DNA of 64,000 nucleotides. Source: Saccharopolyspora gloriosae (GTDB taxonomy: Bacteria > Actinomycetota > Actinomycetes > Mycobacteriales > Pseudonocardiaceae). The notes under the pieces were generated by a model. It had not been told where the DNA came from, ran no database searches, and was given only the letters and a program-made list of their open reading frames with translations. Position 1 is the first letter of the stretch, and each line of letters begins with the position of its first letter. Both the position numbers and the translations under genes were made by a program. Shown here in pieces: positions 17,938 through 26,914 of the stretch. The stretch is from NCBI RefSeq assembly GCF_014203325.1, contig NZ_JACHIV010000001.1, positions 3,969,501 through 4,033,500 on the forward strand, given 5' to 3'.

Positions 17938-19812
17938 TCAGGCTGGGCCGAGGTCGAGTTCGCCGTCGTCGCCCATCGGCACTGCGGCCTCGTCGACATC
18001 CCTGGACTCAACAGAGTCCACAGTGGATTCTTTGAATGCGTCGTGGTCGGCGAGTTCGGCGGGGTTGCTGGTCACCAGCTCGTGCTCCACCTGCGAGGCG
18101 AGGGCTTGGAACGCGACACGCTGGGTGCCTGCCGAGAGCAGTCCCTGCCCGAGGTCGGCGGACAGGAGGAATTGGCGTTCTCCGGCGGAGAGGTCGAACA
18201 CGCTGGTGATCTCGTCGATGGCTTGGGATGCCTGGCGCAACAAGACCTGGGTGGCGGCGTTGTTGACGACGGCTTTGCCCAGGTCGGTGCCGAGAACGTC
18301 GGCGGTGTCCTGGGTCGCCACGGTCAACCCGGCCCAGTGCTTGCGGGCGGCCTTCGCCATCCGGAACAAGAACCGAGCGCCTTCGGGTTGCTGCATGAGC
18401 AGCCATGCCTCGTCGACCACGACCAGCCTGGGGCGCCGGTCGGCGGGGTTGGTCACCCGCCGCCACACCGCATCCAACGTCAACAGCGTCCCGAGCGGCT
18501 TGAGCTCCTCGGGCAACTCGCGCAACCCGAAGGTGACCAAGTGGCCTTCGGGTTCAGTCGTCGTCGGCCCGTCGAACAGACCCGAGAACGCGCCGTCGAC
18601 GTAGGGGTGCAGCCGCTCGGCCAACGTTCGCGCGGTGCTGTCGGCGTCGGCGGCGAGGGCGTCGCGCAAGTCCCGCAGCAGCGGCGCAGGCCGGGTCCAC
18701 GTGCGCGGGTCGTCGGTAATCCCGACAGCCTGATAGGTCGCCGAGATACCGCGATCGAGCACCGCTCGCTCGCCCGGATCGAGGTCGCGGCCGAGTAGGA
18801 CGGCCAGGACGGTGTGCAGGAACAGGCTCCGGCGGGCGAGGGCGTCCGGGGCGATCGTGCGGCGCCCGTCGGCGCGGACGTGCACGGGCAGGTCGAACGG
18901 GTTCAGCCGCACCCCCGGCTCTCCCAGATTGACCTGCGTCCCCCCGACCGCCGTGGTCAACCGCGTGTACTCGTCTTCCGGGTCCAGGACGGCGACTTCG
19001 ACGCCGCGGTAGAGGCTGCGCAGCAGCTCCAGTTTCACCAAGTAGCTCTTGCCTGCGCCGGAGCGGCCGAGGACCACGCTGTTGTGGTTGTGCATCCCGG
19101 GGCCGAACCGGTCCCAGTGCACGAGCCCTTGGGAGCCGAGGTTGTAGCCGTAGAGCACCCCGTCGGCCACGGCAGGCGATGCCGGATTCGGCGGCGGCAA
19201 GTCGGGGCTGGTGAACGGGAAGCTCGCGGCCAGCGCGGTGGTGTCGAAGGCTCTGCGCATCCAGATCAGATCGAGGCCCATCGGCAGGGTGGACACCCAG
19301 CCCTGCACCGAGCGGAACGTCGTGGGCTGGGCATCGAGCAGCAGGCTCGCCGCCAGGGAGCGGACTGCTTGGACTTCGTCGGCCAGGGCCTGTTCGGTGT
19401 CGGCGTGCACGCTCACGTACAGCCCGAGGCGGAACAGTTTCCCTTCACCGCGGGCGATCCGGTCGGAAAGTTCGTAGGCGTCTTCGGTGGCGGCCTCGAT
19501 CTGCGGGTCGGCAAGCCGCCCGTGCTCGGCGGTTTGACGGCGGCCGGATTCGAGCTTGCCGAGCTGCTTACGCAGCCCTTTCGCCGCGGTAGCAGGATCG
19601 ACCGGGGTGACATGCACACTGACGTCCACGCGGCCCGGATAAGTCAGCAGCGGCGACAGCCACCCCGGGTGCACCTCGCGGGGAAACCCAGTGATCGCGA
19701 AACTCGCGACCCAGTCCGAGCCGACCTGCACGTGCCGGGTCCCCACGGCCAGCGAGTCGGGAATGAACGCGGCGGAGGGGTTTTCCTTCTGTGCCGTGTT
19801 TTTCGCGCGCAT
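17938..19812 (-). CDS. VirB4/TraC-like conjugation ATPase
   Basis: A 624-residue protein. The N-terminal half is the CagE/TrbE/VirB4-like portion. Walker A is GRSGAGKSYLVKLELL near residue 250, followed by VAVLDPEDEYTRL, and Walker B is RLVVVDEAWLLMQ. It powers pilus/channel assembly at the inner face of the membrane. The ATG at 19812 shares its A with the TAA of the upstream gene and follows GAGGAGTG, so the pair is translationally coupled. Confidence 0.85.
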   Translation of the reverse strand: MRAKNTAQKENPSAAFIPDSLAVGTRHVQVGSDWVASFAITGFPREVHPGWLSPLLTYPGRVDVSVHVTPVDPATAAKGLRKQLGKLESGRRQTAEHGRLADPQIEAATEDAYELSDRIARGEGKLFRLGLYVSVHADTEQALADEVQAVRSLAASLLLDAQPTTFRSVQGWVSTLPMGLDLIWMRRAFDTTALAASFPFTSPDLPPPNPASPAVADGVLYGYNLGSQGLVHWDRFGPGMHNHNSVVLGRSGAGKSYLVKLELLRSLYRGVEVAVLDPEDEYTRLTTAVGGTQVNLGEPGVRLNPFDLPVHVRADGRRTIAPDALARRSLFLHTVLAVLLGRDLDPGERAVLDRGISATYQAVGITDDPRTWTRPAPLLRDLRDALAADADSTARTLAERLHPYVDGAFSGLFDGPTTTEPEGHLVTFGLRELPEELKPLGTLLTLDAVWRRVTNPADRRPRLVVVDEAWLLMQQPEGARFLFRMAKAARKHWAGLTVATQDTADVLGTDLGKAVVNNAATQVLLRQASQAIDEITSVFDLSAGERQFLLSADLGQGLLSAGTQRVAFQALASQVEHELVTSNPAELADHDAFKESTVDSVESRDVDEAAVPMGDDGELDLGPA

Positions 19813-20855
19813 TACTGCCACTCCTCGTCCTGGTGGGCTGTCACGGCTTCACCGGCAGAGGCAAGCTCCGCCGAGGCGGACAGGAGCCGGTCCGGGTTGC
19901 AGGCCGACGCGAGCACCGTTTCCGCCTGGGCCGCATCAAGCGGGGTCACGGTGATTCCGGCGGGGTGCAGTAGCTCGGCTGCTTCGCCGAGGCGCCGGGC
20001 CAGGCGGGTTTCGGCGGCACGCCGCTCGGCACTGCCGGGGGTGTGCCCGCCGGAGTCCTCACGATCACGGCGGCCGGGCAGCAGGCCGCCGAGCCCGCTG
20101 GAGTTGGCGAGGGGCGTGCGGGGTTCGCGCAGGACGAGCAGGACTTGGCGGCGTAGCAGGTCATTGCCCTCCGCCAGGTCGGCGAGGTAGTCGGCGTGCT
20201 CGCGAGCAGCGGCCTCGAGTGCCGGGTGCGGCAGGCCGGGGGCGTGGGCGTCGAGTTCGGCGACCTGCCCGGACACATCCAGGCGTTCGGCACGCACCAG
20301 GATCTGGGCCGGGGCCGTCAATGAGTGCAGCCACCTGGCGAACACACCGACCAGCGACTCCTGCTCCCCTGGCGTCCGCAGGGCGAAGTTCGTTGTGGAG
20401 CAGGCAGCGACGACGGCGAGTCCGTCGCGCCCGAGGTCGAGGACACCGGCCTCGGAGATGTCCTCGGCCGGCAACCCGATCCCCACCCCTACCTCGCGGT
20501 CGTTGTGGGGTGAGTCGGTGGTGGTATGGGCGGTGATCCAGGCCGGAGCGGGCTGGATGCCCTCGGGCGCGGCCACCCGCAAGCGGGGCTGCAGGCGTTG
20601 CCGCAGCGCAGCCAGCAGGAGCCGGTCCAGGGGCAGGCCGTCGCGGCGGCCCAGCACCAGCACCGCCACCCCGCCCCCGACGAACACCGCAACAGCGAGG
20701 AACACGGGCAGCGGCACGAGCCCGTGGGTCGCGCGCCAAGCCACATACAGCGCGAGGGCGGTCGCGGTGAACACGGCGAGCTGGCGCGCGGTCAGCGGAC
20801 CGAGCACGCGGTCTTCGACCTCGACATCAGCGGGAATCTTGATCGGAGCACTCAT
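19812..20855 (-). CDS. PrgI family (VirB3-like) membrane protein
   Basis: A 347-residue protein beginning KIPADVEVEDRVLGPLTARQ, the hallmark PrgI N-terminus, followed by two close transmembrane helices (about 25-42 and 46-68) and a soluble domain of 270 residues. Small PrgI proteins are VirB3 equivalents; the extra C-terminal domain is common in actinobacterial elements and may dock the VirB4 ATPase encoded next. It overlaps the upstream gene by four bases (20852-20855). Confidence 0.8.
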   Translation of the reverse strand: MSAPIKIPADVEVEDRVLGPLTARQLAVFTATALALYVAWRATHGLVPLPVFLAVAVFVGGGVAVLVLGRRDGLPLDRLLLAALRQRLQPRLRVAAPEGIQPAPAWITAHTTTDSPHNDREVGVGIGLPAEDISEAGVLDLGRDGLAVVAACSTTNFALRTPGEQESLVGVFARWLHSLTAPAQILVRAERLDVSGQVAELDAHAPGLPHPALEAAAREHADYLADLAEGNDLLRRQVLLVLREPRTPLANSSGLGGLLPGRRDREDSGGHTPGSAERRAAETRLARRLGEAAELLHPAGITVTPLDAAQAETVLASACNPDRLLSASAELASAGEAVTAHQDEEWQ

Positions 20856-21751
20856 GACGGGCCTCCAGAAGAACGGGGATGACGGAGACTGCGGCGTGGG
20901 GGCTTCAGCGGCAGCGGGAGCTGGCGGGCGGCGCGGCGCCGCGGCGCCCGGGGCGGCGAGGCCGGTGGGTCAGCGGGCCGGGCGGGGCGGGGTGGGGATT
21001 GGCGGCGCACGTTGAGCGGAAGCCGGTACTGCCCGTCGCGGCCCACCCGGGGCCGGTTCTCCGGCCAGTCCCGCCCGAGCGGCAACGCGATCTGCTCTGA
21101 ACGCCCGGTCGCCTTCGGCTCCGGCGGCACCGACGGCGGGGCCGGGCGCGCCTGGCGGCGCACCGAGATCGGCAGCCGGTACTGCCCGTCCGCGCCTTCA
21201 CGGGGCTTGTTCTCCGGCCATTCCCCATCGGTCGGGAACCTCATCTGCCGGGAACGGCCCGGTTTCCGCGGAAGCGGTGACACTGGTTCTTTCGGGCGGG
21301 GCTGGCGTTGTGCCCGCATCGGCAGCCGATACTGCCCGTCGGCTTCGAGGACGGGCTTGTTCTCGGGCCATTCCCCGTCCAGGGGCAGCATCAGTTGCCG
21401 GTCGGGGCCACGCCGGGACCGAGGCGTGGTCTGCTTCGGCGCGTACTTCTGATGTGCGGGCTTCGGTGGCTTACGCCGCTTGATTCCCTCGAACGGAATC
21501 GCATACTGCCCCCGAGCGTCCGTGCGCGCTTTCGCATACGGATCCACCGGCTCCGCCGACGCTGCCGACTTCGTTTTCTGCGCCCCGGAACGACCACCTC
21601 CACGGAGAAGACCGAAGGTCTTGTAAGCGATCAATCCCCGAATCAGACCGCCGATCAGTGACGAGCCACGCCCTTTGATCGAGCTCAATACCCAGAACGG
21701 GATTTTGATCAGCACATAGCACAGCGCAAGCGCCACTAGAAAATTGATCAT
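20852..21751 (-). CDS. membrane-anchored protein with three internal repeats, T4SS operon
   Basis: A 299-residue protein. Residues 1-45 contain LVALALCYVLIKIPFWVL and a Gly-rich amphipathic stretch that looks like the end of a VirB6/TrbL-type protein. The rest is basic and proline-rich, with three copies of about 50 residues built on LPLxGxWPENKPxxxxDGQY followed by RLPxxxRRQ. The ATG at 21751 is 40 bases after the VirB6-like stop. The repeats may bind a channel component or DNA; no named family was recognised for them. Confidence 0.65.
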   Translation of the reverse strand: MINFLVALALCYVLIKIPFWVLSSIKGRGSSLIGGLIRGLIAYKTFGLLRGGGRSGAQKTKSAASAEPVDPYAKARTDARGQYAIPFEGIKRRKPPKPAHQKYAPKQTTPRSRRGPDRQLMLPLDGEWPENKPVLEADGQYRLPMRAQRQPRPKEPVSPLPRKPGRSRQMRFPTDGEWPENKPREGADGQYRLPISVRRQARPAPPSVPPEPKATGRSEQIALPLGRDWPENRPRVGRDGQYRLPLNVRRQSPPRPARPADPPASPPRAPRRRAARQLPLPLKPPRRSLRHPRSSGGPS

Positions 21752-21791
21752 GAGACACCAACCGCGAGAGGCCGAAAAACAGGGTCGGGTT

Positions 21792-22787
21792 TCAGAAAAG
21801 CGTGATACCACCGGGAAGGAAGAACATTTTCATCGCTGCCACCAGAGTGAAGGCTTGTCCGATCTGGATCACGAGGACTCCGCCAAATGCCTTCCACCAC
21901 CACAGCGCGATCCCCTCGGTCTGCGGCAACGCATGACACATCAGCAACAGGGGCGCGGCGGCGAGCAGAACGATGGTGAGCATGAGCCGCACGACATACG
22001 TCAACAGCACCACCACAAGCATCACCAACAACGCCAGTGCGACGAAAATGAGAAAGACGCCGCCAACGTCGAGGTCCTGCATCAACGTCTCGGTCATCGC
22101 CTGCCCTGCTTGCCCCGGGTCGAGGTTGTTCCCGAGAATTGCTTGCGAGAGTGCGTTCGCAATGTCGATCGCGTATCCAGCGAACAGGAGCGAGAGGTTC
22201 GCGGCGAGGAATCCGACCGCGACCCTCGGTAGTACTTCTTTGATCGACGCCCGGGTCTGCAAGGTCTGATACGCCAGGACGATGAGTCCGGCGATCGTGA
22301 CCACGAGGCTGTAGGCCACGAGCACGATCTGACGAGACTGCTCCCAGATCTCGCCCATCACCGGCAACTCGTCCAGTCGAGGCGTCACCAACAACGAATC
22401 GGCCAGTAACCCGAGTACCTCGTTCAAACCGGGCGTGACCAGACCTTTGAAGAACGAGGCGACCGCATCCGAGACGCACGCCGGAACGTTCGAGAACCCA
22501 CACTCCTCACCCCCACCCGGTTTCGGCGTGACCGGCTGCGGAGGCTCCGGGGGCGGCCTGGTCGAAGGCGGAGGGAATGCGCAGACCGGCAACGTCGTGC
22601 CCGGCCCGCACGCATCCGGGCGCGGCGGCAACGGCACCGGCACCGTCGGATCCGCAGGAGCAGGCACAGGAGACGGCGCGGGCGAAGGGGCCTGAGCCAG
22701 GGCAGTCGCGGCGGGACCGGCGAGGCCGAGCACGGCCAACAGCGCAATCACAACCAGCCGTGCTGCGGGCGTTCTCAGGGCGTGCAT
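21792..22787 (-). CDS. VirB6/TrbL-like polytopic membrane protein
   Basis: A 331-residue protein with a cleavable signal peptide (VVIALLAVLGLAGPAATALA), a Pro-rich spacer of about 75 residues with four cysteines, and then at least five transmembrane segments. It ends with AAMKMFFLPGGITLF. Proteins of this kind form the inner-membrane part of the conjugation channel. The family normally continues with one more hydrophobic segment, which here lies at the start of the next gene. The ATG at 22787 follows the preceding TGA by one base. Confidence 0.75.
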   Translation of the reverse strand: MHALRTPAARLVVIALLAVLGLAGPAATALAQAPSPAPSPVPAPADPTVPVPLPPRPDACGPGTTLPVCAFPPPSTRPPPEPPQPVTPKPGGGEECGFSNVPACVSDAVASFFKGLVTPGLNEVLGLLADSLLVTPRLDELPVMGEIWEQSRQIVLVAYSLVVTIAGLIVLAYQTLQTRASIKEVLPRVAVGFLAANLSLLFAGYAIDIANALSQAILGNNLDPGQAGQAMTETLMQDLDVGGVFLIFVALALLVMLVVVLLTYVVRLMLTIVLLAAAPLLLMCHALPQTEGIALWWWKAFGGVLVIQIGQAFTLVAAMKMFFLPGGITLF

Positions 22788-22788
22788 G

Positions 22789-23190
22789 TCAGGCCCCGAC
22801 CAGGCTGCGCAGGATGTCCACAACCACTGGTGCCAACGCGGCGAGCAGGTAGCCGAAGGCGGCGTTGCGGATGCTGCTCTTAGCTTTCTCGATCTCGCCG
22901 GGGTCGCCGTTGGCCAGCAGGTAGCGGACTCCGCCGATGGTGAGGAACACGGTCGCGACCAGGGCGAGGATGCCTATGACCCAGTTGCGGATGTTGGTGA
23001 GCACTTCCTCCAGCGAGCCCACCAGTGCGACCACGTGCGTGGTCTCCGCCTGCGCCGGGCACGACACCGCCAGCAGCCCGCAAGCCACCAGCACGACCAG
23101 GAACAGCACCCGCCGGGTATCCAGGCGAGCGGAACGACAGCGGAATCGACGGTGACGGGGCGAGGCGAGGCGTGACGTGGTGTTGCGCAT
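22789..23190 (-). CDS. VirB2/TrbC-like pilin-type protein
   Basis: A 133-residue protein with a basic N-terminus, a signal/transmembrane segment (VLFLVVLVACGLLAVSCPAQA), and then two hydrophobic helices separated by LANGDPGEIEKAKSSIRNA. The two-helix mature form with a short polar loop matches VirB2-like conjugation pilins of Gram-positive systems. The ATG at 23190 is preceded by AGGTGTCC. Confidence 0.75.
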   Translation of the reverse strand: MRNTTSRLASPRHRRFRCRSARLDTRRVLFLVVLVACGLLAVSCPAQAETTHVVALVGSLEEVLTNIRNWVIGILALVATVFLTIGGVRYLLANGDPGEIEKAKSSIRNAAFGYLLAALAPVVVDILRSLVGA

Positions 23191-23240
23191 GAGGACACCT
23201 CCGGGGCGAGCGGGGTGGAAGCGGGAACGGGGAGCCGGGG

Positions 23241-24122
23241 TCATCCCTGTGCTCCGGATGCCGGGCCGCGTGGCGGCTGCGGACGTGGCGTCCGCGGGGA
23301 CGAACCGCTCACGTCCGGAGTCACTGTGCGTGACTTCTCGGCGGTTCTCGCGATGCCGGGACCGGCAGGTTCGCGGGACTGGTGGAGATAGGTGGCGAGG
23401 CGGTGTTCGGCGCGGCGGCGTTGCTGTTTGAGCGCCGGATACGAATGGCCACGCTCGGCGGCCAGCTCCGTCAGCGGGCGGCCGTCGAGGCGGGTGGCCG
23501 CGATCAAGTCCGCTTCGCCTGGGGCTAGGGCGCCGTCGGCGACCGCGCGAGCTAGCACCAGGTCCGGGTGCCCTGCCTGCACCTCGACGGAGCGCGCCAG
23601 GCGGGCCGTGAGAACGGGACGTCCGGTGGCGGGAGCCGGGGCATCGAGGGCGTCACGCAGGGCCGCGTGCCCGGCGCGGAACGCGGCCCAGCGAAGCCGG
23701 TTCATGATCCGCGGTGCATCCAGGTCGATCTCCGCGAGCCCGGACAGGAACCCGGCCAGCACCGCCGAGTGCAGGTCCCCCGGGTCGGCGGCGAATCGCG
23801 CCGACAAGCGCGCGGCGATCGTGGTCAACGCGGGCAACGCGACCCCGGCACACGCCACCGCCCACGCCCCGCCCTCGGCCCGCGACCGCACCACCAAGTG
23901 CGCCCACACCCGATCACGCACCTGCTGCGGGCAGCGGCGATGCAACACCGCCTCCCGCACCTCATCCAGCCGCAACCACCGGGACGGCAACCCCGGAAAC
24001 ATTCGGCCATCCAGGCACAGCGGATACGGCCCGGATACCAAGAATCCGAATGCGCTGCGGGCAGTATCGAGGGCGCCTGTCTCGGAGTGGTCCGGACTGG
24101 GATCAACGTGGTCGTCATTCAT
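23241..24122 (-). CDS. sigma-70-like DNA-binding protein heading the conjugation operon
   Basis: A 293-residue protein. The C-terminal half has a region-4-like helix-turn-helix, ALAPGEADLIAATRLDGRPL followed by TELAAERGHSYPALKQQRRR, and the tail is Pro/Arg-rich. The N-terminal half does not show a clear region 2, so it may be an anti- or pseudo-sigma-type regulator. The ATG at 24122 is preceded by a strong AGGAGG. As first gene of the minus-strand operon, it is the best candidate regulator of transfer. Confidence 0.7.
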   Translation of the reverse strand: MNDDHVDPSPDHSETGALDTARSAFGFLVSGPYPLCLDGRMFPGLPSRWLRLDEVREAVLHRRCPQQVRDRVWAHLVVRSRAEGGAWAVACAGVALPALTTIAARLSARFAADPGDLHSAVLAGFLSGLAEIDLDAPRIMNRLRWAAFRAGHAALRDALDAPAPATGRPVLTARLARSVEVQAGHPDLVLARAVADGALAPGEADLIAATRLDGRPLTELAAERGHSYPALKQQRRRAEHRLATYLHQSREPAGPGIARTAEKSRTVTPDVSGSSPRTPRPQPPRGPASGAQG

Positions 24123-24187
24123 CGCGGCCTCCTGGTGGAATGGGACGAGCAATGCCCCACAAGAAGGCCACATGAGGTGGCACCAAA

Positions 24188-24231
24188 CTCTTACCAAACT
24201 AGTACCGGCCTCTTACTGAACTAGTACCGAT
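24188..24231. repeat. two 22-bp tandem repeats, possible operator
   Basis: Two adjacent 22-base units match at 18 positions; each contains CTCTTAC and AACTAGTACCG. A third partial AAGTACCG follows at 24233-24240. Their position 66 bases upstream of the sigma-like gene suggests a repressor or activator site. Confidence 0.55.
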
Positions 24232-24403
24232 CAAGTACCGCGCCGAGCATCAAGATCACACCGCGCTCCTCGCCCCTCTGCCGCACTGGATCACCGGTGA
24301 TCGCCGGTACACGGCATACGCTGCGTTGTTAGTGACATTACCGATGCCGCGCTGACTGCCCACCAGATCTCGCACACTCCCGCACAATTGACTCACCAAG
24401 ATT

Positions 24404-24433
24404 TTTCCAAGTTTTCGCGAAGAATCTTGGAAA
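24404..24433. repeat. inverted repeat, possible operator
   Basis: TTTCCAAG (24404-24411) and CTTGGAAA (24426-24433) form eight-base arms around a 14-base centre containing TTTTCGCGAA. Confidence 0.4.
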
Positions 24434-24625
24434 CCTGCCCATGCTCAACCCCCGGACCCCCACCCCCGGAGGACACAACGCATTCGGACCGCCGTCACTC
24501 AAGGCGGAACAGCGGAAGAAAACAAAAAAGTCGGCGCGGCCGTGTTCCATCGGGGCCGTTTTTTCGGAGTTCAGGGGTGCCACAGCAACACAGGCATTCA
24601 TCCGACCCGAGAAAGGGACCCTGCG

Positions 24626-25537
24626 ATGCCTCGACCGCACACCCCCGGCAACCGGCTCCCGCGCGGTACCGACCCCCGCCCGTACCCCGGCGCACCGGAT
24701 CGCACCCGCCCGCACCACGCACGTCCCGCCACCACCCGGCGGCGCCGGGAACAGAGCCCGCGCGGCAAGGCCGCCGCGGCGATCCCGAGCTCGGTGTGGG
24801 CACCCACCGCCCCCGTTGACCCGGCGCTGGCCTGGCCTGCCGCGCTCATCCGGCAAATCACCACAGCGTTCACCGAGCCCGGCGCCCGAGTCGGCCTGCT
24901 GCCCTGGCCACGCACGGAGACCACTGAGAACACCCCCGAACTTGACGAGCAGGCCGACGACGCCCTTGCCGCGATCGACCGAACCGGTCGCGTCGCCGTC
25001 CTCGACCAAGTCCCCAGCCCCGGCACGGCCGCGGCGAGGGCCGTGTCACGGCCGTTCTGGGACGGGCTCATCGCTCCCGACGCCCACCACACCGCCCTCA
25101 CCCCGGAGCCCGCGGATGCGGTGTGTGGCCTGGCTGCCGACGTGTCCGATGCGGATCTTGACTTGATCATCACCAGCCTCGATCCCAAGGCTTCCGGGGA
25201 CGCGGTGACCGATCTCGTCGCCCTGCACGCAGCACGTCGTCTCCGCACCGGCGGCACGCTGGCCGTGCTCACCCACAGTAACCAACACGACGGGGTGCTG
25301 GTCGATCCCACCGGATCGGTTGTGGCGGCCGGGCAGAACGCCGACCTGCTCTACCTCCAGCACCTCGTCGTCCTCCACACACCCCTGCACCGCCACCCCC
25401 TCACCTCAACCGAGACCGCCACGCCCAACTCCACCGCCGAAGGCCGGACCGGGCGGGTGGCGCCGCATCGACGGATCCACTCCGACCTGCTCGTGTTCGC
25501 CCAGCCCACCGACCACGCGGACGGCGAACACCCGTGA
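24626..25537 (+). CDS. degenerate methyltransferase-like protein, partner of the next gene
   Basis: A 303-residue protein. The first 60 residues are Arg/Pro-rich. The rest shows a Rossmann-like pattern without the usual SAM glycine motif; LDLIITSLDPKASGDAVTDL sits where a methylase would have its D/TSPPY motif, followed by ARRLRTGGTLAVLTHSNQ. The ATG at 24626 follows GAAAGGGA. It overlaps the true methyltransferase by GTGA (25534-25537), suggesting a heterodimer or helper subunit. The activity is inferred only. Confidence 0.55.
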   Translation: MPRPHTPGNRLPRGTDPRPYPGAPDRTRPHHARPATTRRRREQSPRGKAAAAIPSSVWAPTAPVDPALAWPAALIRQITTAFTEPGARVGLLPWPRTETTENTPELDEQADDALAAIDRTGRVAVLDQVPSPGTAAARAVSRPFWDGLIAPDAHHTALTPEPADAVCGLAADVSDADLDLIITSLDPKASGDAVTDLVALHAARRLRTGGTLAVLTHSNQHDGVLVDPTGSVVAAGQNADLLYLQHLVVLHTPLHRHPLTSTETATPNSTAEGRTGRVAPHRRIHSDLLVFAQPTDHADGEHP

Positions 25538-26496
25538 GCACGCACCAGAGCTCCGAGCCCGACGACAGGAAGGCCCCCGCCATGTCCGAACCCCAGCACC
25601 CCGACGCCACCGACAGCGCTTCACCCTCGGGGGTGTCGGTGTGGGCGACGGCGCAGTCGGCGCCTGCTTCCCAGCGCAAACACCGCTACACCCCTGAATC
25701 GACCGCCCACCCGGCGAAGATGCTCCCGGCGGTGGCCGCCCACGCCATCGCCCACTACACCCAGCCCGGTGATCTCGTCCTCGACCCGATGTGCGGCATC
25801 GGCACCACCCTCGTCGAAGCCCTCCACGCCGGACGCCACGCGGTCGGCGTCGAATACGAACCCCACTGGGTCCAGGTCGCCCGCGACAACCTCGCCCTCG
25901 CCGCCGACGACGGCGCCCCCCACCACGGCGAGGTCTACTCCGGAGACGCCCGCCAACTCGGCTCACTACTGCCGATCGAGTACGCCAGCCAAGCCTCCCT
26001 CGCGGTCACCAGCCCGCCCTACGGCCCTTCAGTCCACGGCCAGGTCATCACCAAACCGAACAAGACCGTGCAGAAGTTCCACCACCGTTACGGCAACACC
26101 CTCGACCGCGGCAATCTCGCCAACATCGGCCACCATCGACTCCTCGCCGGATTCACCCGCATCCTCGCCGCCCTACGCGCATTCCTCAAACCCGGCGGAC
26201 ACATCGCCATCACGCTGCGACCCTGGAGAGAACACTCCGAACTCATCGACCTCCCCTCCCAAATCCTCAGCTGCGGGCAACAAGCCGGACTCATCCCCAC
26301 CGAACGCTGCGTCGCACTGCTGGCCCGCGCCACCGACACCGAACTCATCGCACGAGGCAGCTTCTTCCAACGCGACTTCATCCGCAAACAACGCGACACC
26401 GGACTCCCGCTGCACCTCATCGCCCACGAAGACGTCCTCCTCTTCCGCACACCCGACCAACCTGCCAAGCAACCAGCAGCGAAGCATCCCCACTGA
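25534..26496 (+). CDS. DNA methyltransferase (N4/N6 type, TSPPY motif)
   Basis: A 320-residue protein with the order HPAKM, DPMCGIGTT (SAM-binding motif I, residues 84-92), VGVEYEP, and VTSPPYG (catalytic motif IV, residues 158-164), then FLKPGGHIAITL. The Ser-Pro-Pro-Tyr form is usual for N4-cytosine methylases but also seen in N6-adenine ones. There is no cognate restriction enzyme nearby, so it is probably an orphan methylase protecting or marking the mobile element. The start is GTG 25534, overlapping the previous stop; an internal ATG lies at 25582. Confidence 0.85.
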   Translation: MSTHQSSEPDDRKAPAMSEPQHPDATDSASPSGVSVWATAQSAPASQRKHRYTPESTAHPAKMLPAVAAHAIAHYTQPGDLVLDPMCGIGTTLVEALHAGRHAVGVEYEPHWVQVARDNLALAADDGAPHHGEVYSGDARQLGSLLPIEYASQASLAVTSPPYGPSVHGQVITKPNKTVQKFHHRYGNTLDRGNLANIGHHRLLAGFTRILAALRAFLKPGGHIAITLRPWREHSELIDLPSQILSCGQQAGLIPTERCVALLARATDTELIARGSFFQRDFIRKQRDTGLPLHLIAHEDVLLFRTPDQPAKQPAAKHPH

Positions 26497-26564
26497 AACC
26501 CAAAACACCGCACGATGCACCGCGGCCAAATCTCCGATATTCGAATCCCCAGAGGGACGAACTT

Positions 26565-26813
26565 ATGTCCGACAGCAAGGAATTTAAGTTAGATACCCCG
26601 CCATCGACGCTTCTCTATACACCGAAGCAAGCCGCGGACCTCTTGACGATCAAAGAGTCTTGGTTGCGACGGAAAGCCGGGAACCGCACGATCCCATGCA
26701 CATTCCTAGGGAAACACCTTCGCTTCTCCGAACACGACATCCGCTCGATCATCAACCAAGGCGAGACCACTCCCCCGGCACGACACGGAAGGCCCCGACG
26801 CGCACACCCCTGA
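26565..26813 (+). CDS. xis: excisionase-like helix-turn-helix protein
   Basis: An 82-residue protein with a MerR/HTH_17-type helix-turn-helix, LYTPKQAADLLTIKESWLRR, then FLGKHLRFSEHDIRSIINQ, the standard excisionase layout. The ATG at 26565 follows AGAGGGACGA. It lies immediately before the integrase, as expected for directionality of excision. The region from 26820 to 26914 is AT-richer and may contain Xis-binding sites. Confidence 0.8.
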   Translation: MSDSKEFKLDTPPSTLLYTPKQAADLLTIKESWLRRKAGNRTIPCTFLGKHLRFSEHDIRSIINQGETTPPARHGRPRRAHP

Positions 26814-26914
26814 CGATTATCCATTCGGGTGAATCCAGTCATACACACTGGCGCTTCGCTACACAACGAGCGTCCATCGGTTCGTCAAAATCCACAAACA
26901 TCCCGGAGCAAAAC

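Larger units (their letters stand above)
24123..24625. promoter_or_regulatory. divergent control region of the conjugation operon
   Basis: 503 bases without a gene between divergent operons, noticeably richer in A+T than its surroundings. It contains a tandem repeat (24188-24231) close to the sigma-like gene and an inverted repeat TTTCCAAG...CTTGGAAA (24404-24433). A TTGACT at 24388-24393 could be part of a plus-strand promoter. Confidence 0.5.
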
